Shown here: positions 1 to 6,695 of the stretch, piece after piece
Layout of the letters: the number at the start of each line of letters is the position of its first letter
How positions within the stretch are numbered: the first letter of the stretch is position 1
Source: Bacillota bacterium
Lineage (GTDB): Bacteria > Bacillota > Clostridia > Acetivibrionales > DSM-1351
Length of the DNA: 11,876 bases
NCBI GenBank assembly: GCA_023436485.1
Contig: JAEZIU010000054.1
Coordinates: 1 to 11,876, forward strand
Direction of reading: 5' to 3'
The notes under the pieces: generated by a model
The model's database searches: none
Seen by the model: only the letters and a program-made list of their open reading frames with translations
What the model was told of the DNA's origin: nothing
Program-made: the position numbers and the translations under genes

Positions 1-79
1 TCAAGTATAAACCTATTCCACAACCAAATAAAAACAAAATCCTAAAAATTAATGCGAGCAATCGATTATGAATATACAT
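1..79 (-). CDS. N-terminal fragment of a probable membrane protein (cut by window edge)
   Basis: Reading the minus strand from the ATG whose complement is at 77-79, 26 codons stay open to the window edge. They give a start MYIHNRLLALIFRILFLFGC followed by GIGLYL. The fragment is strongly hydrophobic after the first few residues, as in the first membrane segment of an integral membrane protein. A good ribosome binding site, GAGGTGA, lies about five bases upstream (complement of 85-91), and this is the main reason to believe the short fragment. The opening resembles small multi-pass membrane proteins of Firmicutes, but the family cannot be assigned from 26 residues. It is divergent from the ROK regulator gene and shares its upstream region, so the two could be co-regulated. 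Without the rest of the gene this remains a moderately supported call. Confidence 0.55.
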   Translation of the reverse strand, partial: MYIHNRLLALIFRILFLFGCGIGLYL

Positions 80-148
80 AATTCTCACCTCTGCATTTCG
101 ACAATTTTTATTCTTGTGACAGCGGTATATATTTACTTTTCTAAAATA

Positions 149-154
149 ATTATA
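149..154 (-). promoter_or_regulatory. Candidate -10 box of the divergent leftward gene
   Basis: The minus strand reads TATAAT here, 70 bases upstream of the leftward ATG. No good -35 hexamer lies 16-18 bases upstream, so this is a partial promoter call. The 12-base motif at 160-171 lies inside the spacer that would separate the two hexamers, where a bound protein would block the promoter. Confidence 0.35.
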
Positions 155-159
155 TCATA

Positions 160-171
160 AAATGTACTAAA
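160..171. promoter_or_regulatory. 12-base motif AAATGTACTAAA, copy 1 (possible ROK operator)
   Basis: An exact copy of this 12-mer occurs upstream of the ABC transporter operon at 1559-1570. A related AAATACTAAA lies about 30 bases downstream at 192-201, and another TACTAA is in the transporter promoter at 609-614 of the second kilobase (1609-1614). A shared word in the two control regions flanking a ROK regulator gene suggests a binding site for that regulator. The palindrome expected for a dimeric ROK repressor is not clear, so this is inference. Confidence 0.35.
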
Positions 172-227
172 ATCTATACAATATCTCATAAAAATACTAA
201 ATTCTAATTTTTTTATACTATTTACAG

Positions 228-266
228 AAAATTACCAATACAGATTGGTAATTTTTATGCTATAAT
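228..266 (+). promoter_or_regulatory. Promoter of the ROK gene with a perfect inverted repeat
   Basis: A -10 box TATAAT sits at 261-266, 87 bases before the ROK start codon. Immediately upstream is a perfect 12-bp inverted repeat: arms 228-239 and 244-255 (AAAATTACCAAT / ATTGGTAATTTT) around ACAG. It covers the place where the -35 box and spacer would be, and no good -35 hexamer is visible. As DNA it is a good candidate operator for autoregulation. As RNA it would be a hairpin followed by a short T run (252-256) and could be a weak terminator, but no gene lies upstream on this strand. Confidence 0.45.
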
Positions 267-353
267 TGTTGAGTCTGCTATTGAAATAAAGTAAGATTTG
301 TTATAGTATTAACATTGATAAAAGACATTTATAAAAGTTGGGTGGTTGAAATT

Positions 354-1478
354 ATGGCAACTAAGGTAAATAGCATTGAGGTTAAGAAAATAAATAGAAA
401 TGCCATATATAACTTTCTTTACAAACATGAACCCATATCTATCCAGGAGATTGCTTATACCTTAAATATGAGTCTGCCTACAGTAACTCAGAATATAAAG
501 GAACTTCAGGAACGTGGGTTGGTAATAGAAACAGGTCTTTTTGAATCAACAGGAGGCAGAAAGGCGAAGGCTATTTCTTATAACAGCTCTGCCAAATATG
601 CAGTAGGTCTGGACATAACACGCAACCATGTAAGTATTGTAATAATAGACCTTTGCGGGAAGCTTCTAAAGAATTTTAGAATACAGTACCCTTTTAATAA
701 TCACAAGGAGTATTTTAAAGGAGTAGGCGAATTTGTTACAAAAATGGTAAGCGAAGCTGGAATTAATGAAGCCAATATACTTGGGGTTGGTATAGCATTA
801 CCTGCCATACTTTCCGATGACCGTCAGACGGTGAGTTACGCTACTGTTATTGACTTTCAGGGTGGTAGTATAAATGCTTTTCAGGAATTTATTCCATACC
901 CTATTATTTTGAGTAACGATGCCAATGCGGGTGGATTTGCAGAAATGTGGCGTGAAGATTCAAATGAAAATGTGGTATATCTTTCTTTAAACAATTCTGT
1001 CGGGGGCTCCATAATAATAGGCAAAAATATTTATGACGGACAGAACCAAAGAGGCGGAGAGTTTGGGCACATGACCATAGTACCAAACGGAAGAGAGTGC
1101 TACTGTGGCCAAAAAGGATGTGTAGATGCATATTGCTCGGCAAGGCTTTTGTCAGATAGCACAAATGGCAATATTTCAGAGTTTTTCAGACTATTAAAGT
1201 TAGATAGAGAGCCACAAAGAAAGTTATGGAATGAATATATATCGCATTTAATAGTAGCAATAAATAATTTGCGTATGTTGTTTGACTGTAAAGTTATATT
1301 AGGCGGATATGCCGGAGCTTACATGGATGAATATATTGGAGAGCTAAGGCAAATGGTGGCAAGGTACAATACTTTTGAAGTAGACGGAAATTATCTTCAT
1401 GCGTGTAAGTATAAACTTGAGGCAACCGCCGTAGGTGCTGCACTTGCTCATGTTGATCAATTTGTAAAGAATGTTTAA
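354..1478 (+). CDS. ROK-family transcriptional regulator (XylR/NagC type)
   Basis: A 374-residue cytoplasmic DNA-binding regulator of the ROK family, whose members sense a sugar or sugar phosphate and usually repress uptake and catabolic genes. Residues about 15-60 form a winged helix-turn-helix (IQEIAYTLNMSLPTVTQNIK, then RGLVIETG for the wing). The sugar-kinase-like fold follows: GLD at 85-87, the ND pair of the active-site motif at 188-189, and GGEFGHM at 234-240. The structural zinc motif uses His239 and Cys249, Cys251 and Cys256 (CYCGQKGC). The usual CxE after it is a CVD here. The length fits repressors rather than the shorter ROK kinases. The ATG at 354 was chosen because the upstream TTG alternative at 315 lacks a ribosome binding site; the site before 354 (GGGTGG) is only fair. 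It precedes the sugar ABC operon and probably controls it. The ligand is unknown. Confidence 0.88.
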   Translation: MATKVNSIEVKKINRNAIYNFLYKHEPISIQEIAYTLNMSLPTVTQNIKELQERGLVIETGLFESTGGRKAKAISYNSSAKYAVGLDITRNHVSIVIIDLCGKLLKNFRIQYPFNNHKEYFKGVGEFVTKMVSEAGINEANILGVGIALPAILSDDRQTVSYATVIDFQGGSINAFQEFIPYPIILSNDANAGGFAEMWREDSNENVVYLSLNNSVGGSIIIGKNIYDGQNQRGGEFGHMTIVPNGRECYCGQKGCVDAYCSARLLSDSTNGNISEFFRLLKLDREPQRKLWNEYISHLIVAINNLRMLFDCKVILGGYAGAYMDEYIGELRQMVARYNTFEVDGNYLHACKYKLEATAVGAALAHVDQFVKNV

Positions 1479-1494
1479 AAACAATTCTTATAGG

Positions 1495-1533
1495 GCAGTA
1501 ATATGTATAAGCATATTACTGCTTTTCATTTTT
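1495..1533 (+). terminator. Intrinsic terminator after the ROK gene
   Basis: A perfect 11-bp stem (GCAGTAATATG at 1495-1505 with its complement at 1512-1522) has a six-base loop and is followed by TTTTCATTTTT. It begins 17 bases after the ROK stop codon and separates the regulator from the transporter operon. Confidence 0.85.
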
Positions 1534-1558
1534 AGATACAGTTTTCTACCTTTTGTAC

Positions 1559-1570
1559 AAATGTACTAAA
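1559..1570. promoter_or_regulatory. 12-base motif AAATGTACTAAA, copy 2
   Basis: This is the exact copy of the word at 160-171. It sits about 30 bases upstream of the transporter -35 box, in an A-rich stretch. Six bases of it also join GTACAAATGTAC, an imperfect palindrome starting at 1555. It is a candidate site for the ROK protein; the assignment is inferred from position and sharing only. Confidence 0.35.
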
Positions 1571-1599
1571 TATAAATAAAAAAAAATTCATATTTTATG

Positions 1600-1627
1600 T
1601 TGACTTTTACTAATTATACGATATAAT
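1600..1627 (+). promoter_or_regulatory. Sigma-A promoter of the sugar ABC operon
   Basis: TTGACT (1600-1605) and a consensus TATAAT (1622-1627) are separated by 16 bases. Transcription would start near 1634, leaving a leader of about 105 bases before the ATPase gene. The spacer contains TTTACTAATTATAC, related to the TACTAAA words nearby, so a repressor bound there would cover the promoter. Confidence 0.7.
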
Positions 1628-1738
1628 CTTATTAAAAGTAATTTATAAAAGTCTTATATAAATCCGTCGACGAAAGATGGCAATTATAGTAATAAGTAAT
1701 ATAGGGTTTTTATACAAGAAAACTTATGGGGGAAGGAA

Positions 1739-3250
1739 ATGGACAATAACATTAAGCTAAGAGTTTCGCAAATTGAAAAATCCTTTCCAGGGGTTAAAGC
1801 ACTTGATAAAATCGATTTTACTGTAAAAAAAGGTACTGTGCATGTATTGTGCGGGGAAAACGGAGCAGGAAAATCAACATTGATGAAGATCATTAACGGG
1901 ATATATCAACCCGATGGCGGTGAGATATTCATTGATGAGAAACCTGTAAAAATCAATAATCCCATACAGGCCAGGAATCTTGGTATATCAATGATTTTTC
2001 AAGAAATGAACTACGTTCCCGAAATGACGGTAGAGGAAAACCTGTTTCTAGGCAACCTGCCAGTCAACAAATTTGGTAATGTAAACTGGAAAGAAGTTAG
2101 AACACGTACGAAGGAATTATTAAAAAAGGAAAATCTGCCTTATTTACCTACCACACTGCTAAAGGATCTGACGGTTTCCGATATCCAGATGCTAGAGATT
2201 TTAAAGGCAATATCATACAATTCAGACATTATAATTATGGATGAACCGACCTCGGCCATTACGCAAAAGGAAGTTGAGAAGCTCTTTAAAAAAATTGAAG
2301 AACTGAAAGCCAGAGGAGTTTGCATCATCTATATTTCTCACAAACTGGATGAAATATTCCAGATAGCTGATGAAATAACAGTATTCAGAGACGGAACAGT
2401 TGTTGAGAGTCATCCAAAGGAAGAACTTGACATTGAAACCGTAATCGCACTAATGGTTGGACGTAAGTTGACCAACACCTATCCAAAGGAAGAAATCAAA
2501 ATCGGAGAAAAGTTACTTGAGGTTAAAAAACTAAGCAACGGAAACGTTTATCATGACGTAAGCTTCCACCTAAAAAAGGGTGAAATCATAGGTTTTGCCG
2601 GACTTATGGGAGCAGGAAGAACAGAAGTTATGAGATCGATCTTCGGACTGGACCCGATTTCATCAGGAACAGTAAATATCAAGGGAGAAGAAGTCAAAGT
2701 CAAAAATGTACAACAGATTATTGAAAAAGGACTGGTAATGCTATCAGAAGACAGAAGAAGATACGGTATTATTCCGGTCAGGTCAGTAAGGGAAAATACA
2801 ACATTGGCATTCCTTCAGAAGGTATTTTACAGATTCCGGTATCACAAGAAAGTTGAACAAAGCATAGTATCAGATATGTTTGAGAAAATGAGGGTAAAAA
2901 CTCCTACTTTGGAAACACCTATTGCTTCATTAAGCGGTGGAAACCAGCAGAAAGTATTATTGGCAAAGTGGATGATAAGAAACCCGGATGTTCTAATACT
3001 GGATGAACCTACCCGTGGTATAGACGTAGGTGCTAAATTTGAAATATACAAACTAATGACAAATTTAGCAAAGGAAGGTAAGGGAGTAATAATGGTTTCA
3101 TCCGAGCTTCCTGAGCTGATAGGTATGTGTGACAGGATTTATGTAATGTCAAAAGGTGCAGTTACAGGCGAAATTAAGCGAGAAAATTTTTCCCAGGAGC
3201 TCATTATGAAATATGCTACTGGAACTTTAACATCAGATGAGGTGAGATAA
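1739..3250 (+). CDS. Sugar ABC transporter ATP-binding protein (RbsA/XylG/MglA type, two ATPase domains)
   Basis: A 503-residue cytoplasmic ATPase that energises sugar import, of normal length for the RbsA family with two fused nucleotide-binding domains. In the first half: Walker A GENGAGKST at 39-47, Q-loop Gln88, a degenerate signature LTVSDIQ at 144-150, Walker B IIIMDEP at 164-170 and switch His201. In the second half: a degenerate Walker A, GLMGAGRT at 288-295, with Arg in place of Lys; the typical SEDRR segment at 336-340; a canonical LSGGNQQ at 398-404; and Walker B VLILDEP at 418-424, with Ser where the switch His would be. This asymmetry is usual in the family, where one of the two sites is impaired. 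A strong GGGGGAAGGAA ribosome binding site precedes the ATG. The permease start follows after one base, so the two are probably translationally coupled. The transported sugar cannot be told from this subunit. Confidence 0.93.
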   Translation: MDNNIKLRVSQIEKSFPGVKALDKIDFTVKKGTVHVLCGENGAGKSTLMKIINGIYQPDGGEIFIDEKPVKINNPIQARNLGISMIFQEMNYVPEMTVEENLFLGNLPVNKFGNVNWKEVRTRTKELLKKENLPYLPTTLLKDLTVSDIQMLEILKAISYNSDIIIMDEPTSAITQKEVEKLFKKIEELKARGVCIIYISHKLDEIFQIADEITVFRDGTVVESHPKEELDIETVIALMVGRKLTNTYPKEEIKIGEKLLEVKKLSNGNVYHDVSFHLKKGEIIGFAGLMGAGRTEVMRSIFGLDPISSGTVNIKGEEVKVKNVQQIIEKGLVMLSEDRRRYGIIPVRSVRENTTLAFLQKVFYRFRYHKKVEQSIVSDMFEKMRVKTPTLETPIASLSGGNQQKVLLAKWMIRNPDVLILDEPTRGIDVGAKFEIYKLMTNLAKEGKGVIMVSSELPELIGMCDRIYVMSKGAVTGEIKRENFSQELIMKYATGTLTSDEVR

Positions 3251-3251
3251 A

Positions 3252-4268
3252 ATGGATTTAAGAAGTAATAACCTATGGAATACAGCAAAAAAGAAATACA
3301 GTATTTTTATGGTACTGTTTGTATTATTCATAATATGTTCATTGGCAAACCCAAACTTTTTAACAGCCAGCAATCTGACAAATATCTCAAGACAGTTGGC
3401 AGTTACGACAATTCTTGCTTTTGGTCAGACAATATTAATAATCTCAGGAATGCTTGACTTATCTCAAGGTTCAGTGTTGGCTCTTTCAGGTGTATTTGCA
3501 ATATCAGCATATAAAGCAACCGGGTCACTGGTTATTGCCGTTCTGGTAGGTATAATTACCGGTGTTGTGTGTAACTTTATAAATGCTATGATGATCAGTA
3601 CTTTTAAAGCTCCTCCATTTATTGCAACCCTGGCAATGCTGACAATGGCAAGAGGTGCAGCGCTACTTTATACAAAAGGTCAAAACATTTTACAGCTAGA
3701 CAAATTCGTAGTATTCGGACAAGGTTCTGTAGGTGTTATTCCAATACCTATTATATTCCTTGTAGCATTGGCAATAGTAACATGGTATATATTGAAACAC
3801 ACTAGGGTTGGACGTTCTCTGTATGCCGTTGGTGGAAATGAAGAAGCGTCAGTTGCATCAGGTATCAACGTTCACAGAGTTAAGTACACTGCATTTATAA
3901 TCAATGGTATTTTCGTTGGGTTGGCAGGAGTATTGTTCATGTCCCGTGTTAATGCAGGTCTTCCAAATGGTGCTGTAGGTTATGAGTTTACAGCTTTAAC
4001 AGCGGCTATCATCGGTGGAACCAGCTTTTCAGGTGGTGTTGGAACTGCAACAGGTACACTGGCCGGTGCATTTATAGTAGGTTTCCTTGACAATATTATG
4101 AACCTTACCAGTGTGGATTCTTACATGCAGCAGATTATAAGAGGTGCGATAATAGCTCTTGCGGTTATATACGATATTCAGTCTAAAAACCGTAGAACAA
4201 AGAGTACACTTGGTAGAATAGAAGACAAACAAAATGCAAAAAACAAGAAAGTTGCAGCAAAGAAATAA
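3252..4268 (+). CDS. Sugar ABC transporter permease (RbsC/XylH type)
   Basis: A 338-residue integral membrane protein forming the channel of the sugar importer, probably as a homodimer with the preceding ATPase. It has a short basic N-terminus, then about eight to ten hydrophobic segments starting near residue 18. Family signatures are LDLSQGSVLALSG (68-80), the cytoplasmic ATPase-contact loop YAVGGNEEASVASGI (191-205) and GGTSFSGGVGT (255-265) followed by a GTLAGA stretch. The C-terminus is a basic, non-membrane tail rich in Lys and Asn. Length is typical of RbsC-like permeases. The ribosome binding site GAGGTGA lies inside the last codons of the ATPase gene, which supports coupled translation. 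Specificity lies mainly with the binding protein, so ribose, xylose or a polyol all remain possible. Confidence 0.92.
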   Translation: MDLRSNNLWNTAKKKYSIFMVLFVLFIICSLANPNFLTASNLTNISRQLAVTTILAFGQTILIISGMLDLSQGSVLALSGVFAISAYKATGSLVIAVLVGIITGVVCNFINAMMISTFKAPPFIATLAMLTMARGAALLYTKGQNILQLDKFVVFGQGSVGVIPIPIIFLVALAIVTWYILKHTRVGRSLYAVGGNEEASVASGINVHRVKYTAFIINGIFVGLAGVLFMSRVNAGLPNGAVGYEFTALTAAIIGGTSFSGGVGTATGTLAGAFIVGFLDNIMNLTSVDSYMQQIIRGAIIALAVIYDIQSKNRRTKSTLGRIEDKQNAKNKKVAAKK

Positions 4269-4280
4269 ACTTATTTCAAA

Positions 4281-4301
4281 TTAAACAGCACTGCTGTTTA
4301 A
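4281..4301 (+). other. Short inverted repeat between permease and binding-protein genes
   Basis: TTAAACAGCA (4281-4290) is mirrored by its complement at 4292-4301. The transcript can form a tight AT-rich hairpin with a small loop. There is no T tract after it, so it is more likely an mRNA-stabilising or processing element that raises binding-protein output than a terminator. Confidence 0.4.
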
Positions 4302-4352
4302 ATAATAAAAACTATATCTATTAAAAAATCTATTAAAAGGATGGACACACAG

Positions 4353-5348
4353 ATGAAGAAGAAATTAATTAGCGTACTATCAATGTCACTTGCAATTACT
4401 TTTCTGGCAGCATGTGGAACAGGGACACCTAAGACTTCCGATTCAACAGCTTCAGGTGGAAGCAGCTCAAAGGGCTATAAAGTAGCATATATAGCTCGTG
4501 CCCAATCTGACTCATTTGCAGCTTGGCTTGCAAACGCTGTAAAGGATGAAGCAAAGAAGTATCCGGATATTAAGCTTGATGTATTCGATGGTCAGGCAAA
4601 TGACGATACTGAAAACTCAATGATTGAAAATGCTATCACAAACAAGTATGATCTGGTTATTGTTCAGCCTAATAATGGTGAAGCTCAAAGACCATACGTT
4701 GAAAAAGTGGTTAAGGCAGGTATACATGCAATAACAACAAATGCTCGTATTTCAGGAATTGAAGGAGCATCATCAGTAGACGCAAATCCATATGAGCAGG
4801 CTGGAGTAAATGCTCGTGCAGCAATAGAACAGATTCCTCAAAACGCTAAAGTTGTAGTATTGGATGGACCTTCAGGAAACTTCCACGCTGATGAAAGACG
4901 TAAGAGCTGGCAGAAGGAATTCTTTGAAAAACGTCCTGATGTTAAAATCGTTGGAGAACAGATTGCAAACTGGAACAAAGACGAAGCTATGAAGTATATG
5001 GAAGACTGGATCCAGTCCAATGACAAGATTGATGCAGTTATTTCAATGAATGACAACATGGCAGCCGGGGCACTTGAAGTAGTTAAAGATAACCCTAAGT
5101 ATAAAAATATGCTTGCATATGGTGTTGACGGAACAGCAGAAGCACTTCTTTTGATTCAGGAAGGAAGAATGACATCAACTTGTATGCAGAGTGCATACGA
5201 CCTTGCTACAAAATTACTTGAAACAAGCAATAAGCTCTTAACAGGCGGAGAAAAACAGATTGATACAGATATCGGTAACCCACTTGTAAATAAAGATAAT
5301 GTACAGCAATATATAGATATATTGAAGAAGTCCGGAGCTATTAAGTAA
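4353..5348 (+). CDS. Sugar-binding lipoprotein of the ABC importer (Peripla_BP_4/RbsB type)
   Basis: A 331-residue extracellular solute-binding protein tethered to the membrane by lipid. The N-terminus MKKKLISVLSMSLAITFLAA ends in a lipobox, LAAC, with the modified Cys at residue 21. A Ser/Gly/Thr-rich linker follows, then a two-lobed periplasmic-binding fold starting at KVAYIARAQSDSF and passing through VIVQPNN, VVVLDGPSGN and AVISMNDNMAAGAL, all typical of the ribose/galactose-binding class. I chose the ATG at 4353 rather than the one at 4341: the AGGATGG ribosome binding site overlaps the first ATG but is well spaced from the second, and the second gives a clean signal peptide. It completes the ATPase-permease-receptor set. 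The neighbouring polyol dehydrogenase suggests a polyol or the related sugar as ligand, which is inference. Confidence 0.9.
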   Translation: MKKKLISVLSMSLAITFLAACGTGTPKTSDSTASGGSSSKGYKVAYIARAQSDSFAAWLANAVKDEAKKYPDIKLDVFDGQANDDTENSMIENAITNKYDLVIVQPNNGEAQRPYVEKVVKAGIHAITTNARISGIEGASSVDANPYEQAGVNARAAIEQIPQNAKVVVLDGPSGNFHADERRKSWQKEFFEKRPDVKIVGEQIANWNKDEAMKYMEDWIQSNDKIDAVISMNDNMAAGALEVVKDNPKYKNMLAYGVDGTAEALLLIQEGRMTSTCMQSAYDLATKLLETSNKLLTGGEKQIDTDIGNPLVNKDNVQQYIDILKKSGAIK

Positions 5349-5363
5349 TATTTGACCATTAAA

Positions 5364-5409
5364 AATACAAAGGTACGTGAAAAAAACTTTGTTCACGTAC
5401 CTTTGTATT
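5364..5409 (+). terminator. Long hairpin after the binding-protein gene (terminator or 3' stabiliser)
   Basis: A 17-bp perfect stem (5364-5380 with 5393-5409, core ACAAAGGTACGTGA) encloses a 12-base A/T loop. The T tract after it is poor (TTTGTATTG), so termination may be partial, allowing some read-through into the dehydrogenase gene. Confidence 0.6.
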
Positions 5410-5436
5410 GTATATTTAAATTATTTGGTGTATTAT
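5408..5436 (+). promoter_or_regulatory. Candidate promoter of the dehydrogenase gene
   Basis: TTGTAT (5408-5413) and TATTAT (5431-5436) are 17 bases apart, giving a start near 5443 and a leader of about 90 bases. It overlaps the foot of the preceding hairpin. Whether the gene is expressed from here or by read-through cannot be decided. Confidence 0.45.
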
Positions 5437-5533
5437 AAAAAGGAAAGTTAATTAAAGTGTTTTATAAAAGTAGATAATAAAGTTGATTTGAATATAAATT
5501 TAAAGGACAATCTATTGTGTGGAGGTTTTTATT

Positions 5534-6574
5534 ATGAAAAACAGAGCGGCATATATGACCGGAATAAACAAAATGGAAATAAGAGACATAGAGGTTCCAA
5601 AGCTTAGAGACAAAGATGTGCTTGTAAAACTTGAGTATGTAGGAATTTGTGGTTCTGACGTGCATTATCTTGAGCATGGAAAAATCGGTGATTTTATAGT
5701 AAACGGAGATTTCATACTTGGACATGAATGTGCAGGAACTGTTGTTGAGGTTGGTAGCGGAGTACAAAACTTACAGGTTGGAGACAAGGTTGCTTTGGAG
5801 CCTGGAATAACTTGTGGACAATGCGAATTCTGTAAAACAGGAAGATATAATCTTTGCCCGGATGTTGAATTTTTAGCAACACCGCCATACCACGGTTCAT
5901 TAATGAATTATATCGCATTCCCTGAAAATATGTGCTTTAAACTACCTGATAACATAACAACTAAAGAAGGAGCATTGGTTGAACCTTTAGCGGTTGGTAT
6001 GCACGCAGCAAACCAGGGAGAAGTGAAGCTTGGTAGCTCAGTTGTTATTCTTGGAGCAGGAACAATAGGACTTGTTACATTGCTTGCATGTAAAGCAAAT
6101 GGAGCAACTGACATTACTGTAGTTGACGTAATACCAAAGAGACTTGAATATGCAATGAAACTGGGAGCAACCAAAACAATAAATGCAGCAGAAACTGATG
6201 TGTTCGCAGAAATAGACAAACTTACCGATAAAAAGGGAGTAGACATTGTAATAGAAACTGCAGGTTCTGCAAGAACTATTTCACAGACTCCATACATGGT
6301 TAAAAACGGGGGTACCATTGTTCTTGTAGGATTGGCACCTCAGGATATAATCGAATTCAATTTTGCAAAGATTATGGCAAAGGAAGCCACAATTAAATCC
6401 GTTTTCCGTTACAGAAACATATATCCTATAGCAATTAAAGCTATTTCAAAAGGAATTATTGATATAACAGGAATAGTAACACACGAATTTGATTTTGATG
6501 ATGTTGCACATGCTTTTGACTATGTAATAAACAACAAGCAGGATGTCGTAAAGGCAGTAATTAAGATAGACTAA
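5534..6574 (+). CDS. Zinc-dependent polyol dehydrogenase (sorbitol/xylitol/L-iditol 2-dehydrogenase type)
   Basis: A 346-residue cytoplasmic medium-chain dehydrogenase, likely oxidising a polyol at C2 to a ketose with NAD+. Catalytic zinc ligands are Cys39 (GICGSD), His64-Glu65 (LGHECAG) and probably Glu150 (VEPLAVG). The structural zinc lobe Cys94, Cys97, Cys100 and Cys108 is intact. The Rossmann motif GAGTIG is at 174-179, and Asp198 at the end of the second strand favours NAD over NADP. The FRYRN segment at 291-295 is characteristic of the sorbitol/xylitol dehydrogenase group. The ATG at 5534 follows GTGGAGG at 5519-5525; the in-frame GTG within that site is rejected as a start. It lies downstream of the sugar importer and would feed the imported compound into the fructose or xylulose pathway. 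Threonine or another alcohol as substrate cannot be excluded. Confidence 0.87.
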   Translation: MKNRAAYMTGINKMEIRDIEVPKLRDKDVLVKLEYVGICGSDVHYLEHGKIGDFIVNGDFILGHECAGTVVEVGSGVQNLQVGDKVALEPGITCGQCEFCKTGRYNLCPDVEFLATPPYHGSLMNYIAFPENMCFKLPDNITTKEGALVEPLAVGMHAANQGEVKLGSSVVILGAGTIGLVTLLACKANGATDITVVDVIPKRLEYAMKLGATKTINAAETDVFAEIDKLTDKKGVDIVIETAGSARTISQTPYMVKNGGTIVLVGLAPQDIIEFNFAKIMAKEATIKSVFRYRNIYPIAIKAISKGIIDITGIVTHEFDFDDVAHAFDYVINNKQDVVKAVIKID

Positions 6575-6608
6575 TTTTATTCTTCCATAAATAATACTCC
6601 TAAATTAT

Positions 6609-6637
6609 CCGTCGGTTAAAACCGGCGGGTTTTTTTG
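6609..6637 (+). terminator. Intrinsic terminator of the dehydrogenase gene
   Basis: The GC-rich stem CCGTCGGT (6609-6616) pairs with ACCGGCGG (6621-6628), with one G-T pair and a four-base loop, followed by a run of eight T (6630-6637). It is a textbook terminator 34 bases after the stop codon. Confidence 0.9.
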
Positions 6638-6650
6638 TTATTTACATAAT

Positions 6651-6679
6651 AAAAAGACGCTATGGAAGCATAGCGTCTT
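6651..6679 (-). terminator. Intrinsic terminator of the cell-wall hydrolase gene
   Basis: On the minus strand the 11-bp stem AAGACGCTATG / CATAGCGTCTT (6654-6664 and 6669-6679) with a four-base loop is followed by TTTTTATTATG. It lies 16 bases beyond the hydrolase stop codon and faces the dehydrogenase terminator, so the two convergent genes are insulated. Confidence 0.85.
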
Positions 6680-6695
6680 AATCTATTTTTAAATT

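Noticed and set aside
5908..6318. 136-residue open frame on the minus strand
   Set aside because: It lies wholly inside the well-supported dehydrogenase gene, on the opposite strand, with no ribosome binding site or recognisable domain.
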